A DNA stretch of 49,914 bases. It comes from Planoprotostelium fungivorum (taxonomy: Eukaryota > Evosea > Variosea > Cavosteliida > Cavosteliaceae). The stretch is taken from the NCBI GenBank assembly GCA_003024175.1, contig MDYQ01000201.1, positions 1 through 49,914 on the forward strand, in the 5' to 3' direction. The first letter of the stretch is position 1; each line of letters starts with the position of its first letter. Below, piece by piece: positions 9,629-20,473 of the stretch. Position numbers and translations under genes: made by a program. The notes beneath the pieces were generated by a model that ran no database searches, was not told the origin of the DNA, and saw only the letters and a list, made by a program, of their open reading frames with translations.

Positions 9629-12600
9629 TCACCGCATTATCTTGAGACGACTGAGCTGCGATCTTCTTGTTCTGAGCGACGGACGATGCCCTGGTTGGGG
9701 TGAGGAATAGCGAATCGAAAAGGCCTCACCTGCTGATGGTGCCGACGAACGAGTGTTTCTTCTTGCCCCTGGGCGTCACGAGCTCCTCCCCGTTCAACGT
9801 GGGATCTGGCGTCAGACTTCTGATGGTTCCTCTATCGCTCATGAGTTTCCTACAGATCGATCTCGAGAGGTAGTGGAAGAACTTCTGTGCCGTTTGGCCG
9901 TTCTGCTTGAACAGATTTTCGAGTGAAGATTTTTCAAAGCAGTAGACCTTGGCAGACATCTGCTTCACGTCAACGGACGAACGATTCGATGTCTCACATC
10001 GTTGTCTACTACGATGTCTGCAGGTGCTCCTCCACCGAACCAAAAGTTGATGTCTCCAAATATGTCTCCCGCTCGGTAGATCTCCGTCGGAATGCTTGGA
10101 GCCTTCCTCTCTTCAGTTCTCTCCTTCTCTTCTTCCCCACCTTGTCGGGATTATTGTATCGCACGACACCTTCTAAGACTTGATACAGTTTGGGCGACAT
10201 GTCTTCCCTCCTTGCGATGATGTCTCCCCTCTTGTAAGTGTTCAACGTGGCCAGCTGATCGATTGAGCCGAGAGATATCCAACTTTCGTCTCACCTGCAG
10301 GATCTGAGACCACATGCTCTCGTGTGATGAGTCATCCGTGGAGGACCTCACTTCTACTCCTTCATCAGCATTGTGGCCTAGACATTCGACACACCTTCTG
10401 TATCTCTTATGATCTCTTGCAGGTCCGCAGCTTGCGCCGAATTGACTCTCTCTCTCCTTTTCGAGGGTGACATCGTATTGGCTCTCTTCAGCCCGGCACT
10501 CCTCAATGTCTGCTGCTGTTGAGCGTACCATTTCTTCCACAGGGTATTGATGTAATTGTAAGCCTCCGAGTGCATCTCGGCGGGGAAATTGAACGTGTGC
10601 TTCTGCTTCTCCGTGTGGAAAGTGATGTTACGATCTTTCGTGGTGACCGTCTGTTACATGTCAACGGGAGTTACACAGAGAGATGATGAGCTCACGTGTA
10701 TCTCCTCCATCTGAATTGGAATCTTGTGGGTGACGCCAAAGTATTTGGAGTAGAACAAGAGCATCTTCTCGAATATGTACAGGTTACCTTCCACTCGAAC
10801 CGTCTTGGTGATACTGCATTCCAGTTCTGATCGTCTGATGAGTCACGCTCGACTCCTTCTTCTCACTCTTCAAGAACGGAACATCCTCCGCGATCGACAG
10901 CTTCTTCCTCATCTTCACCAACTCGGGTGGTTCTTCTTCTCCACTGAACGATCCGTTGTTCTGATGACATTCAGACGAATCGATTGCGTTCGCATATCAC
11001 CGTGTAGTCGAATCTCTTCACGGCATCTCGGATGGGCAATCGGTACAAGTGATGAGACAGTTGATTGCACATCATCTTGTAGAACTTCTCTCCAAATCGA
11101 TGATCTCGACACAAGACACGGATGAGACCTTCTTCTTCTAACCGAACGATCTGCGTGCGTGCGCCGGATATGGTGTAGATTAGACGATTTGAGAATCCCA
11201 AGTTGAGGAAATCTGCCTCTCCGAAGAAATCACCCTGTGTGATGTTGGCCGAGATGATGGATGAGTGGATGGATGAGATGGAGTTGATGGATGCGAAGGC
11301 GGCACCTGCTCGATATGAATAGTTTGGGATAGACCTGCGAGTGTGACCTTTCCCTGTTTGAGATGGTACAGACACCGCGTATTCTTCCTCTTGATCGTCT
11401 CCCCTTGCGACAGGTAGTGCGATTCGGAGCAGTCACTCAACATTTTCTGTTCGATTTCAGTAACTATGACACATCTCATTTCAATCGAAGGAAGAGAAGA
11501 ACCGAGTCAATCAAATCGATGACGATATCAATCGTAGATGTGAACGATAGAGATGCACAGAGGAGAGATGATGATGATCACCCATTCGTTATGTGTTAGA
11601 GCGTAGAGGGACTTGGTATTGGACTCCACTTCGGGAGTAGCTCGTGATATGAGAGAGGGTGACCTCTGTGTGGGAGGTGACAGAGATATGTTGGTCACTC
11701 GATTCTGTAGCCTGTGGAAGATTCCACTCTGTGTCCGTCACATCTCTGCGAGATTTCCACGAGATTTCTCTCTCACCTTTAAAAATCTGGGAAACGAATC
11801 GTCTCGCATGAGGACGTGTATGGCGCTCTGAACAGGATCGAATAATTGGACCGTAGGGTGATCCATCTGTGATGGTGTGAAGGGTGATCAAGATGAAGAG
11901 ACTTCACCTTCTTTCGAATGTCTTCTAAAATAGACTGATCGATGTTCAATTCCTGCGGTGCATTCGGTCTGATCGGTGATCAGCTGCTGATCGTCATCGC
12001 GATCTCACTTGATGTAACTATTGAATATCTCTTCCGCTTTCGTTTTCCGCGTTGATTCGTCTGTGATGGCTCTGTATCTCTCCACGGCCAGGTAGAAATT
12101 GAGATTTTCCACCGAAAATTCGGTCTTGAGAAAAGTTCTGAAATAATTGACTCCGTGTCCGTTGTGCAACACCTGATGATGAGTGAGACTATATAAAAGG
12201 TGGGAGGGTGATGCCACCTCATCGATGCCGGGTTTAGACAAGATGTTGGTGGAGAAGTTGATCTCCGAGATGAGACCACCAGATAAGAACCATTCATTGA
12301 GAGAGAAGGGTGCTCTGCACTCGTTCAATCTGACTAACTAGTTCATATCGTCAGATGGTGGTCACGATGGTTGAATGGAGTGATGATGATATCACGAAGG
12401 ATCAGTGGATCGAGATGCACACCAGCAACAAGACAGGATCGAATGTCTCTTGGTGACTCTCCTCCCACACCGAAAAATCTCTGATGACAGAATGGTCGAT
12501 CACGTTGGTTGTTAATCTCGATTTGAATCCCTGTATAGTATCGTGATAATCTTCTTGAACTTTCGTCACTGAAGCAGAAATGGTGTCCAACTGTCGCCGT

Positions 12601-13020
12601 CAGATGGATTGATGTACGTCCGATGAACGTACGATTGTGCTCAAAGTGAGCTGTTCATCGCCCTTGGCCCTGATGAATTCTAAAGCCAGGTGATTGTTAC
12701 TTCCAAGAATTAGCTGTTCAGATGCTTCAGCGACAATACAATCGTGAAGTCGTCACCTCGTTCTGGGTGTAAAACTTGGTCAATGATTGATGTAAAACGG
12801 TCTCGGCGGCCAACAATTCTGGAGATGATTAGAGGAGCGCAAGGATTGGATCACCTTTCTGAATCGTTAAATACTTTTCTAACGCTCTCCACAAGTCTTG
12901 CGTGTTCTCTTCGATGGTTGCCACCCTCTCTTTGTGAGCTTTGAACTTCTTCTTCTTCTCATCTTTGTTGGATGTATCTGAATCTAAACGTAACGTGTGG
13001 CGAGCATCTATCGCGGGCAT
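9629..13020 (-). CDS. BAR-like / RGS / cNB-GRAM-cNB signalling protein
   Basis: Nineteen exons join in frame from ATG at 13020 to TGA at 9629, giving 807 aa. Residues about 10-160 are helical and charged and look BAR-like. Residues about 165-304 form an RGS domain, with FRTFLKTEFSVENLNFYLAV retaining the Glu-Asn pair that contacts G-alpha, so GTPase-activating activity is plausible. A cyclic-nucleotide-binding (cNB) domain follows (about 346-470; GDFFGEADF). Next is a GRAM domain (about 485-590; GNLYIFEKMLLFYSKYFG), then a second cNB (about 650-770; GDIFGDINFW) whose phosphate cassette lacks the usual Arg. The cNB-GRAM-cNB order matches Dictyostelium GbpC/GbpD, cGMP targets; here RGS replaces RasGEF. 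It may link a receptor G protein to cyclic nucleotide and membrane binding. The 71-nt intron 11235-11305 splits cNB1. Confidence 0.85.
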
Positions 13021-13343
13021 TCGCACTCCAAATGAGATGCTCGTTGATGCTGGAATTTTACTGAACTCTCAGCCAGGAGAGGGGAAACAAGATTTCCATG
13101 GCGACAATAAATAAAAACTCGCATAGCATTCCCATTCTGAGCGAACCTTTATGAACACACGACGGACAGAGTGCTTTCTCTTTGGAAGCGCTGAGGTCTC
13201 GTGCGATGATATGAGTCTGAGCTCCCCTCTGTGGTCCTCCTGAAAAGAAGGAGGACGTTTTCTGTGTCGTTGTTCAAGGAATCAAAAAAATCTGCAAAGA
13301 ACAGAGACATGAGTACGCAGGCAGCAACCAACAGAGAGTTTCG

Positions 13344-15334
13344 TTACAAGGATATGCACCATTTTATCAACTGTAGGGCGAGAGCAGAGAGCAACGAGAT
13401 GACCAAGATGAGGACGGATAACTGTAGGAAAGACACCTGCAGCACGTGAATAGACACAAACGGATGCCCGTGAACTCACCCTCGTTGCAGTCAGGTTGCT
13501 ATCCTGAAACAGAGGCAGGGCATTCTTGTTCCAATTTTCGTCCCACCTTAATTTGAGGAAGTTCTCTTCGATGTCTCTTCTCGCATTTACCAGCCTACCA
13601 TCATTCAGCCTCACACCAGAAACAAACTGCAGTGACACTCACTTGTTCTCTCCCTCTTTCGTGTTTAACAGATGCTGAGAGAGGTGAATACAAGGATTGA
13701 TAAGGGTGAACTCACGTATATCTGGTCCGATAGCTCTTCTTGTGTCTGGAAGACGAACCCGTTTCGTTCGTGTTTGACCAGTTCGTGTAGACTGAGAATT
13801 TGTCAGGTGAGGTGATGAGATGAGATGATGATGGACGCACCATTTGAAGTCGATAGCACAGACGGGAAGGTGAGAACCAAACATGTCCACAACCTTCATG
13901 GGAAGATCTAATCCAGAAGAAGACGTGTGAAGACTCACTCCTGTTTCATGATGAGATAATGTTCCAAGGATCGAAAACAAGAGATATAGACGAACTCACC
14001 CAGGTCGCAACAACCCAAGAAGGTAGAATAATCTTCGGCTCTGAGCCACGCCGTCATCATAAAGACATACTTGAGACGTTCGTTTGCCGCTCTCATCTTG
14101 CGAGTGTAATATTCCTTCTCGTCTCCATTCCCTTCTCTCTTCAATCTCACGACAACATCTCATAAGATGATGATCATGTTGTGGATCACGATCATGTTGA
14201 TGATCATGTTGATGATCATGTTGATGATCATGTTGATAATCATGTTGATAATCACCCGTCACGATGAGCACGACCCTCCTCGGTTTCTTTCCCATCTTCT
14301 CATCTCTCTCTGCCTTCTCTTCGTATCTCTCCAGAGCTCGAAAGAGGACGGAGAAGTCTTCGTCTTTCGTCCAGGAGGTAGAACTCACCACGATGGCATC
14401 GTTCGATCCGATCAAATTTTTCATGTCATAATTCCATTCCTTCTGGAAAGTCTGTATGATCATCAACATCACGATCAAAATCACGATCGACATCACGATC
14501 ACGTCGATGTTCTCTCACCTCGGAAAAAGAAGGATCTCTGAAGAGAGTTGCTCTCCCCTCTCTCGTCACAGATCGAAAGAAGGACGGTGGACGATCGTAT
14601 AAGACTCTGGGCTTACTGACTCCGTATCTCCCTTCCAATTCTTTGGACATTGCTTCTGTCACGCACAGACTGGAGTCGATGTTTGTTGCGTGGAGAAATT
14701 CCAATCTGGTCATCGTCATCACGGCACGATGATGATGTTGGACAAGAGGAAGAATGTCAACTCACAGGCGATATGTACCGACAACGAGAGAAGGTTTGTT
14801 CGCTTGTGATAAAAGAGTGTATCCCAGATTGTGCCAATCGATGACTAGCTTTGATCCTCTGAAGAGTTTGATCAGATATGCGACGGCCAGTGCTGGAACG
14901 GCAGGTGGTGTCTGCACTAAGAGGAAATCGGGCTTCTGCAGTTGATGACCTGATGTCAGTCAGCGATTGTTCTGCGATGGTAGATGGGCTGACCGAGTAG
15001 AGATAAGAGTTGCCACAATTGCAGAGCAGCTCGTCCTAAGACGCGAGTCGGAAAAGTTTTACGGAGGGGAGCCCACAGATATCGATCGGCTGGAACGATG
15101 GCGTGGATATCGATATAGGGTGATTGCAGTACCTCTTGACGGCAAGCATTATCTGAAGAAGTTCAGCACAATTACGTATTAAATGACCATACTCGATGCG
15201 AATCCGACGAGATCGACGTGGAAACCGTTGCGAGAGAGCGATAATGCATGGTATTGCATGCGAGGACTGCGTCCCAAATCACCAAGAACTAGGACAGCTA
15301 CCCTCTTCTTTTTCGATTCATTCTTCTTGTTCAT
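13344..15334 (-). CDS. ALG1: ALG1, chitobiosyldiphosphodolichol beta-mannosyltransferase
   Basis: Eleven exons give 476 aa. ALG1 (family GT33) adds the first mannose to GlcNAc2-PP-dolichol on the cytosolic face of the ER, early in N-glycan assembly. Family motifs appear in order: [20 protein letters not shown] near the N-terminus, [39 protein letters not shown], and [20 protein letters not shown], where the donor site lies. RWDENW comes near the end. The ATG at 15334 leaves no N-terminal membrane segment. Instead the last exon encodes a hydrophobic helix ([18 protein letters not shown]) directly before the stop. Human and yeast ALG1 are anchored N-terminally, so the topology differs or an upstream exon is missing. 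A 33-nt intron lies at 13610-13642. Confidence 0.92.
14132..14256. repeat. 12-bp tandem repeat inside an ALG1 intron
   Basis: About seven imperfect copies of ATGTTGATGATC run from about 14166 to 14253, inside the intron between the exons ending at 14256 and starting at 14131. The unit contains the palindrome TGATCA. The neighbouring intron (14452-14518) carries a related ATCACGATC repeat. Open frames across it on both strands are repeat artefacts. Confidence 0.85.
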
Positions 15335-15581
15335 CGTCGCTGGGCAGATCGCAAATGAGAAAGCAAACACTCTGTTTGCGGAAAGATATCGTACGTAACC
15401 AATCGCTCTGATTTGACACTCTCAGATCTACTCTTTGCGCTTTGGTTACAGCAGTGTTGTTCGGGTCCACCTTGTAATCAAAGACCACAATTCTTGGTGA
15501 TATGCTTTATATAGAGAATTTCTTCAGCCATCTCCAGACCTGATTGTGAAGTGATCAACACTTGAACAATAACACGCGGAT

Positions 15582-17045
15582 TTATATCTTTCTTCTTTTC
15601 TCTCTGGTTGGCTTGTTCTGCTCGTGTTCCGTGAGCAGCTGTGACACTCTCGTGTAACCCCATTCCAATGCTTCTTCCATCATAGCCTCATGGACTTGTG
15701 CTGATGGATCGACGAGGGGATGGGACAACAGAAGGTCTACAATCTCAACATGGTTCTTAGCCACTGCTCGTTTGATGGCCTTGTTGTCCTCCACTGATGG
15801 ATCGACCAGAGGATGGGACAAAAGCAGCTCTACAACCTCAGTATGGCCTGCTGCTGCTGCTTCCCTGATGGCCTCATTGTTCCTTGCTGATGGATTTACG
15901 AGATGATGAGACAATAGAACCCCTACCACTTTGAGATAGCCATCGGCTGCTGCTTGTCTGATGGCGCTATTATCTTTCGCCGATGGATCTACTTGAGGGT
16001 CGGCTAAAAGGAGCTGTACTACTTGCCAGCGCCCTCTCGATGATGCTTCTATGAGGGCCTGATTATCTTCTGCTGATGGATCCACACGAGGGTCGGACAT
16101 AAGGAGCTTTACTACTTGGAAGTGGTCATTCCCTACTGCTGCTCTGAGAGGGCAGTTGTATTCGTATCTTGGCGATGCGTTGACACGAGAATCGGCCAAA
16201 AGAACTTTGACCACTTGATGATGTCCGTTCTTTGCTGCCAAAAAGAGGGCCCTGTTGTCCTCTGCTGATGGATCCACACGATTGTCAGCCAGTAGCAATT
16301 GCACTGTCTCGGTACAGCCACCTTTACATGCTTCCATGATGGCTGTGTTATCTTCTGCTGATGGATCCACACAAGGATGGGCCAGGAGGAGACGAACTAC
16401 TCGATGATGCCCCATTCTGGCTGCTCTACTGATGGTGACATTGTTGTTTGCTGACGGATCCACACGAGGGTCGGCCAATAGAAGCCGAACTACTTCCAAG
16501 TCTCCCCCTCTGATGCACTTCTAATCGCCTCATCTCTTTCTGATGATGGATCGATACGAGAGTCGGCCAGTAGAAGCTCTACCACTTGATAATGTCCGTT
16601 CTTTGTTGCATCTACAAGGATCCAATCTGGCGGGTCCACACGGTCATCAGCCAGCAGTAGCCGTACTATCTCGGTGTGACCACCTTTGCATGCGTTGCAA
16701 AGGGGCAGGTTGTATTCCACTGACGGATCTACACGAGGGTCGGCCAAAAGAAGCTCTACCACTTGATCATGTGCGTTTGATGCAGCTACCCTGATAGGCT
16801 CGTTGTCTCTCACTGATGGATCCACACGAGAGTCGGCCAAAAGAAGCTCTACCACTTGGTCATGTCCGTTTGATGCTGACGTTCGGATGGCCTCGTCGTC
16901 TCTTGCTGAAGGATCCACTCGAGGGTCAGCCAATAATTCCCGTACCAACTTGGTGAGGCCATTCGTCGAAGCATATCGAAATGTATAGTTGTCCACCACT
17001 GAGGGGTATGTAAGCGGATGGGCTAGTAGGAGAAGCTCAATTGCC
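15582..17045 (-). pseudogene. Long ankyrin-repeat gene with broken frame
   Basis: Two open frames (about 17045-16490 and 16499-15582) together encode some 14 ankyrin repeats of about 33 residues, each like GHxxVVELLLADPRVDPSxxDNxAI. They end with the C-terminal sequence TRVSQLLTEHEQNKP and a basic tail. The frames are offset by one base at a CCCCC run (16504-16508), exactly where repeat homology continues across the break; one extra G on the coding strand would restore it. Neither frame has an ATG at its 5' end, and the upstream end merges with the stop of the neighbouring ankyrin gene. It is a recent pseudogene, a sequencing slip in a homopolymer, or a gene split by recombination between repeats. 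Such repeats mediate protein binding; no partner can be named. Confidence 0.65.
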
Positions 17046-17672
17046 TGATGATGGTTTGTATCAGTCTGTCCTGCCTCCTACTGACGATATCTCCCCATGT
17101 AACTCTCTGCTCGTAATGTGTGAGCAGTTGTACCACTGGCGCATGTTCCCTTATCGATGCCCGTCGCATGGCCTCATAGCTCTGTGCAGCTGCCTCTATG
17201 ATGGCCTCATTGTCTCCCTCTGATGGATCGACCGCAGGATGGCTCAAAATCAGCCGCACAATTCTGCTGGTACTCTGAAAAGATGCCTTTACGAGAAGGC
17301 AATTGTTGCCAACAGATGGGTCCAGCTCGGTCTGAGTCAAGAGGAAGCGTAGAGATTCGACCTTGCATCTATTGACAGCAAGATGCAAGTCGTAGTCGGT
17401 CAGCCAGTGAGTGAACCTGTCCACTGATAAAATCAGAAGAGAAGTATGAATCGCTTACCAATGTCTTTCCCCAATTTGCACGTCAGACGAAGGATAGCAA
17501 ACTGTTTCCTCCTTGTGTGGTGAGATTCAGGGCACCAGTAGGTGAACTTTTCTCCGCACTGAACCTTATTCCTGTAGTGTTTGTCGTCCCATTGAACCTC
17601 GATGCCTTCGTGCAGTACTATGTCTAAGATGGCTTTTGTAACATCGTAACTGGTGATGACGCCGCTCGTCAT
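17023..17672 (-). CDS. Short ankyrin-repeat protein
   Basis: Two exons (17672-17459 and 17423-17023, separated by a GTAAGC...TTATCAG intron) give 204 aa. The first ATG in frame is at 17672; the frame is open further upstream without an ATG. Residues 1-70 (DVTKAILDIVLHEGIEVQW and a basic, aromatic segment) end in a LRLTCKLGKDIV stretch that could be an F-box-like helix; this is uncertain. Two to three ankyrin-like repeats follow. The end (VVQLLTHYEQ) is homologous to the end of the longer neighbour, so the two are tandem paralogues. The last codons overlap the region where the neighbour's repeats begin in another frame. Confidence 0.6.
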
Positions 17673-17759
17673 TAGTGATCCTCTGGTTGAGAAAGTTGAT
17701 CCGCGTCGTTGGTGCGTGTTTCTCAAAAAAAATAAACTAATTTCTTCGACCTAAACCCG

Positions 17760-18842
17760 ATGCCCATTTTCAACGGGATACTGATGGACAACGCCAAGTC
17801 CACTTATGGGGTGATCTGTCGAACCAGATCTTCATCACATTGACCATTTCGAAGACAGTGGCGAACACTTTCGCTCCCGAGCCGGTGAAGCCCTCTCCTG
17901 CATTAGTTCAGAAGGCTATGGAGCGGGTGAGCTCTCAGAAAGAATGTGAATTGAATGATTTAGGCCAATGGTGACCCCAAAGTTCTCCCGGCTCACGTTG
18001 ATTCAGTGGAAAGTAATGCCAGATATGTAGGCTACCTCGCTCGCTACCGTGCCATCTTGGTGGCAGCTACGAGGTGACTGTTCGCCGAGAGTGATGATTG
18101 ATATCGTAGGTACCTGGCCTTCACTTCTGATGTAGGAGAGGCGTTCAGGCCTCTGGTTAAACCTGGCATAGTGAAGGCTGCTTACGGAATCAGCTGGCTG
18201 TACGTTATAGGGGATGTCTCTTGGGAAGGTATATTCTGACTCCAGGTGGATGTTCATCGAACGTAGGGCATAAGGCGTGGAAGATACAACAAGACCCAAC
18301 CACAGTGGCTGGAATGATGCTCAAGAGAGCGGTATTTCAGGGCGTTGCCAGTATGGCCCTGCCTGCTCTCACCATCCATTCTGTGGTCAAGTACTCTGGG
18401 AAATTGTTTAGCAGTGAGTCTCCTCAAATGATGAACGCGTCTCAAATGCAAAGGGAGCGCACACCCCAACCTGAGAGTCTGGGGTCCCACTGTGGCAGGA
18501 TTGGCCACCGTACCAGCCCTACCCTTTATGTTTGATCATCCAGTCGAAAGAGTCGTCGATGAGATTTGGGAGGTGAGGAATGTGGCAAATGCGAAACTGA
18601 GACGACTCGTGAACGGCAAATTGAGACGGCTCATAACGACAACGTTGAATGGAAGAGACTGAGCGTGAATGCAGTTTGTGGAAGAGAAGGCGATGGGCAG
18701 AGATCACGACGATAAGACCCCTGCCATCTTCCCGGGCAGTCCAACGTACGCCTCCAAGGTTATACAGAAGGCGCAAAATAAGTTGGACGAACAAGATGAG
18801 GAAGAAATGTCGGCAGAAGAGGCAGAACGACGGATGGAATAA
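17760..18842 (+). CDS. MTFP1: Mitochondrial fission process protein 1-like
   Basis: Seven exons (17760-17810, 17855-17926, 17964-18073, 18110-18228, 18267-18413, 18454-18572, 18675-18842) give 261 aa in a continuous frame. The central part matches the MTFP1/MTP18 family. ARYVGYLARYRA is followed across a splice by YLAFTSDVGEAFRPLVKPG and YGISWLYVIGDV. Next comes AVFQGVASMALPALTIHSVV, and then GPTVAGLATVPALPFMFDHP with VERVVDEIWE. Animal MTFP1 is an inner mitochondrial membrane protein involved in fission and membrane integrity. The C-terminus here adds an acidic, coiled-coil-like tail (KLDEQDEEEMSAEEAE). The gene runs divergently from the short ankyrin gene, with 87 bp between start codons, and converges with BRK1. 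Confidence 0.88.
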
Positions 18843-18950
18843 ATAAGATGAAACGGAGGTGAAGTCTCTCCACGAGGGAATGTCAACGATTATTCTAGAC
18901 AACATGCCGACAACAGAATAAGAATGCACCTCAGGTGATATCTACTCTAA

Positions 18951-19234
18951 TTATTCTGATGCTCCTTTGAGAGCGGCTTCCACATATTCCATCTGCCTTT
19001 CTAATGTTGTCAATTGCTCATTGATCTTAGCTAAGCGGTAACGTGTCGAGGCGTCTACAAAATTCAACATAATCCTTTGGTAAGTTGCTCACCAAACTTG
19101 TTCAAAAACTCTACAATCTTCTTAATGTTAACTGTGACATTCTCGACGAGCTCCTACACTCCTTGAGTTTGCAAATTCAAATATGAACGAAGAATTACTC
19201 TTTGCTCCCAGTCTTTTTGGATGTGACTGGTCAT
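18951..19234 (-). CDS. BRK1: BRK1/HSPC300 subunit of the SCAR/WAVE complex
   Basis: Three exons (19234-19199, 19153-19093, 19054-18951) give only 66 aa, close to the family's usual 75. The joined sequence starts MTSHIQKDWEQRELVENV, followed by IKKIVEFLNKFDASTRYRLA and INEQLTTLERQMEYVEAALK. These align with the BRICK1 pattern of a short N-terminus, a helix ending in FLN-x-FD, and a coiled coil containing LNEKLTALERRIEYIEA. BRK1 is the small coiled-coil subunit of the pentameric WAVE regulatory complex, which activates Arp2/3 downstream of Rac. The 12-codon first exon follows from the only in-frame ATG and restores the conserved DW. Presence of this gene fits a crawling cell. Confidence 0.92.
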
Positions 19235-19542
19235 GTCTGCTGCCGATGGATCCGATCTGCTCTTCGTGTCGTTTGTCTAGTTGTAATTCAACGCTCTTCT
19301 TTTTTCCACGAGGCAGCGGAGAAGGCGGGCATGTATACCTGCAAAAACCGAAAATTGGTAGAAAACACAGCACTGGGCTGTTGTCGTTGGAAAGATGGAT
19401 GAGTATAATAAAACAGTCCATGTGCTCTTGTCTGTGCTGTGAGGATAGGAAAATCAAATCCACCAGGAGTTGTCACCAAAAAAATAGAGACAGCTCTATT
19501 AATATCTTGCGTTTGTGTGGTACCAAACTAAAAGAGTTTTGG
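19235..19542. promoter_or_regulatory. Divergent intergenic region between BRK1 and the next gene
   Basis: The start codons of BRK1 (minus) and the low-complexity protein (plus) are about 308 bp apart, so both promoters must lie here unless there are unseen 5' exons. No core element was recognised with certainty. Confidence 0.4.
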
Positions 19543-20381
19543 ATGGGAGGGGGAGCATCAACACCAACACCCTCACCTGTAGTGACTGTTCAAGTACTAC
19601 CGAAGACTGGGGTCCACTCTAAATCTTCCATCCCATCAGCCGAACAATTGTGGCAATCTATGGCCCTTCAACAAACTCAAGTGAATTCAGTGTGACAATC
19701 GTCTGTTCCTGATAGAGAATCAGATCCAACAACAGGAAGCGCAACGTGCAGCAGTACGATCATCTAGCACAGGGAAGAGTGTATACAAAGCCCCCAGTCA
19801 CCCTGCAGCGGTTAAAAAGACGACAAGCGGAACTTCACCAGGTGAGAACCATCGACTGATTGTTCTAATGTTTAAAAGGGCTGTCAACGTCAGCATCTCA
19901 TATACTGAACGGTCCTGCTACAGGATCAGATGATGGGCCTAGTAATTACGGAGCGCTACCTTCTGGTCTCGTACCCGGATCTGCGGCGATCTCCCACTCA
20001 CAACCACCTTCCTACGCTCCTCCACTGGTAGGCTCTCAATCGGTACCTTTACAACACATTCCTATTCAACCGAGCTATCCTTCAATGGCTCCAGCAGCCA
20101 CACAAAAGATGGAAGTGTCATACGAAGACATGTTTCTTCCTGAACAGAGAGCACCCGAGACAGCCAAGCCAAAAGAGCAGGCACCTAGCCATTATTGGTC
20201 ATTTGATGTCAATCTCCTCTCTCAGTTGCAGAAGAAAGATTCTGCTCCTTCTGCTCAAGCCGCAAAGCCACCTCCAGCCTATCAGACTCACTCAAGCGTG
20301 AAGCAAGTAACGACGACAGCATCCACCAATTCATGGAATGCATTTGGACAACCTCCCGCCGGAGCGGCTAAATTACAATGA
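19543..20381 (+). CDS. Low-complexity protein with possible N-myristoylation site
   Basis: Three exons (19543-19680, 19724-19841, 19879-20381) give 252 aa. The protein starts MGGGASTPTPSP, which fits the N-myristoyltransferase pattern of Gly at position 2 and Ser at position 6. The rest is rich in Ser, Pro, Thr, Gln and Ala and predicted to be disordered. Two conserved-looking islands are AEQLWQSMALQQTQ near residue 35 and EVSYEDMFLPEQRAP with HYWSFDVNLLSQLQKK nearer the C-terminus. No domain was recognised, and a peripheral membrane adaptor role would be a guess. The open frame extends upstream of the ATG, but the sequence there is not protein-like. It ends 92 bp from the CAF-1 subunit stop (tail to tail). 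Confidence 0.6.
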
Positions 20382-20473
20382 CAAAAGGAACAAAATACGA
20401 AGAGAGAGAACAGGATTGATACATCCACGTTTACGGAAGAGAAATGAAATGTTGTACGATGGAATCCTTCTAT

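Noticed and set aside
11235-11305. A coding insert rich in Ser and Ile between two halves of cNB1
   Set aside because: A 71-nt GT-AG intron in phase 0 on both sides removes it and restores normal cNB spacing, so it was treated as an intron rather than a 29-nt intron plus insert.
13149-13331. Hydrophobic minus-strand frame just after ALG1
   Set aside because: ALG1 stops at 13344 and the frame has no good start or acceptor that keeps phase; joining it would create a stop at the junction.
14167-14541. Plus-strand frame rich in Met and Ile over the ALG1 introns
   Set aside because: It is produced by the 12-bp tandem repeat and by antisense of ALG1 exons.
17673-17726. Longer N-terminus for the short ankyrin protein
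   Set aside because: The frame is open to 17726, but the codon there is TTG, not ATG; the first ATG is at 17672.
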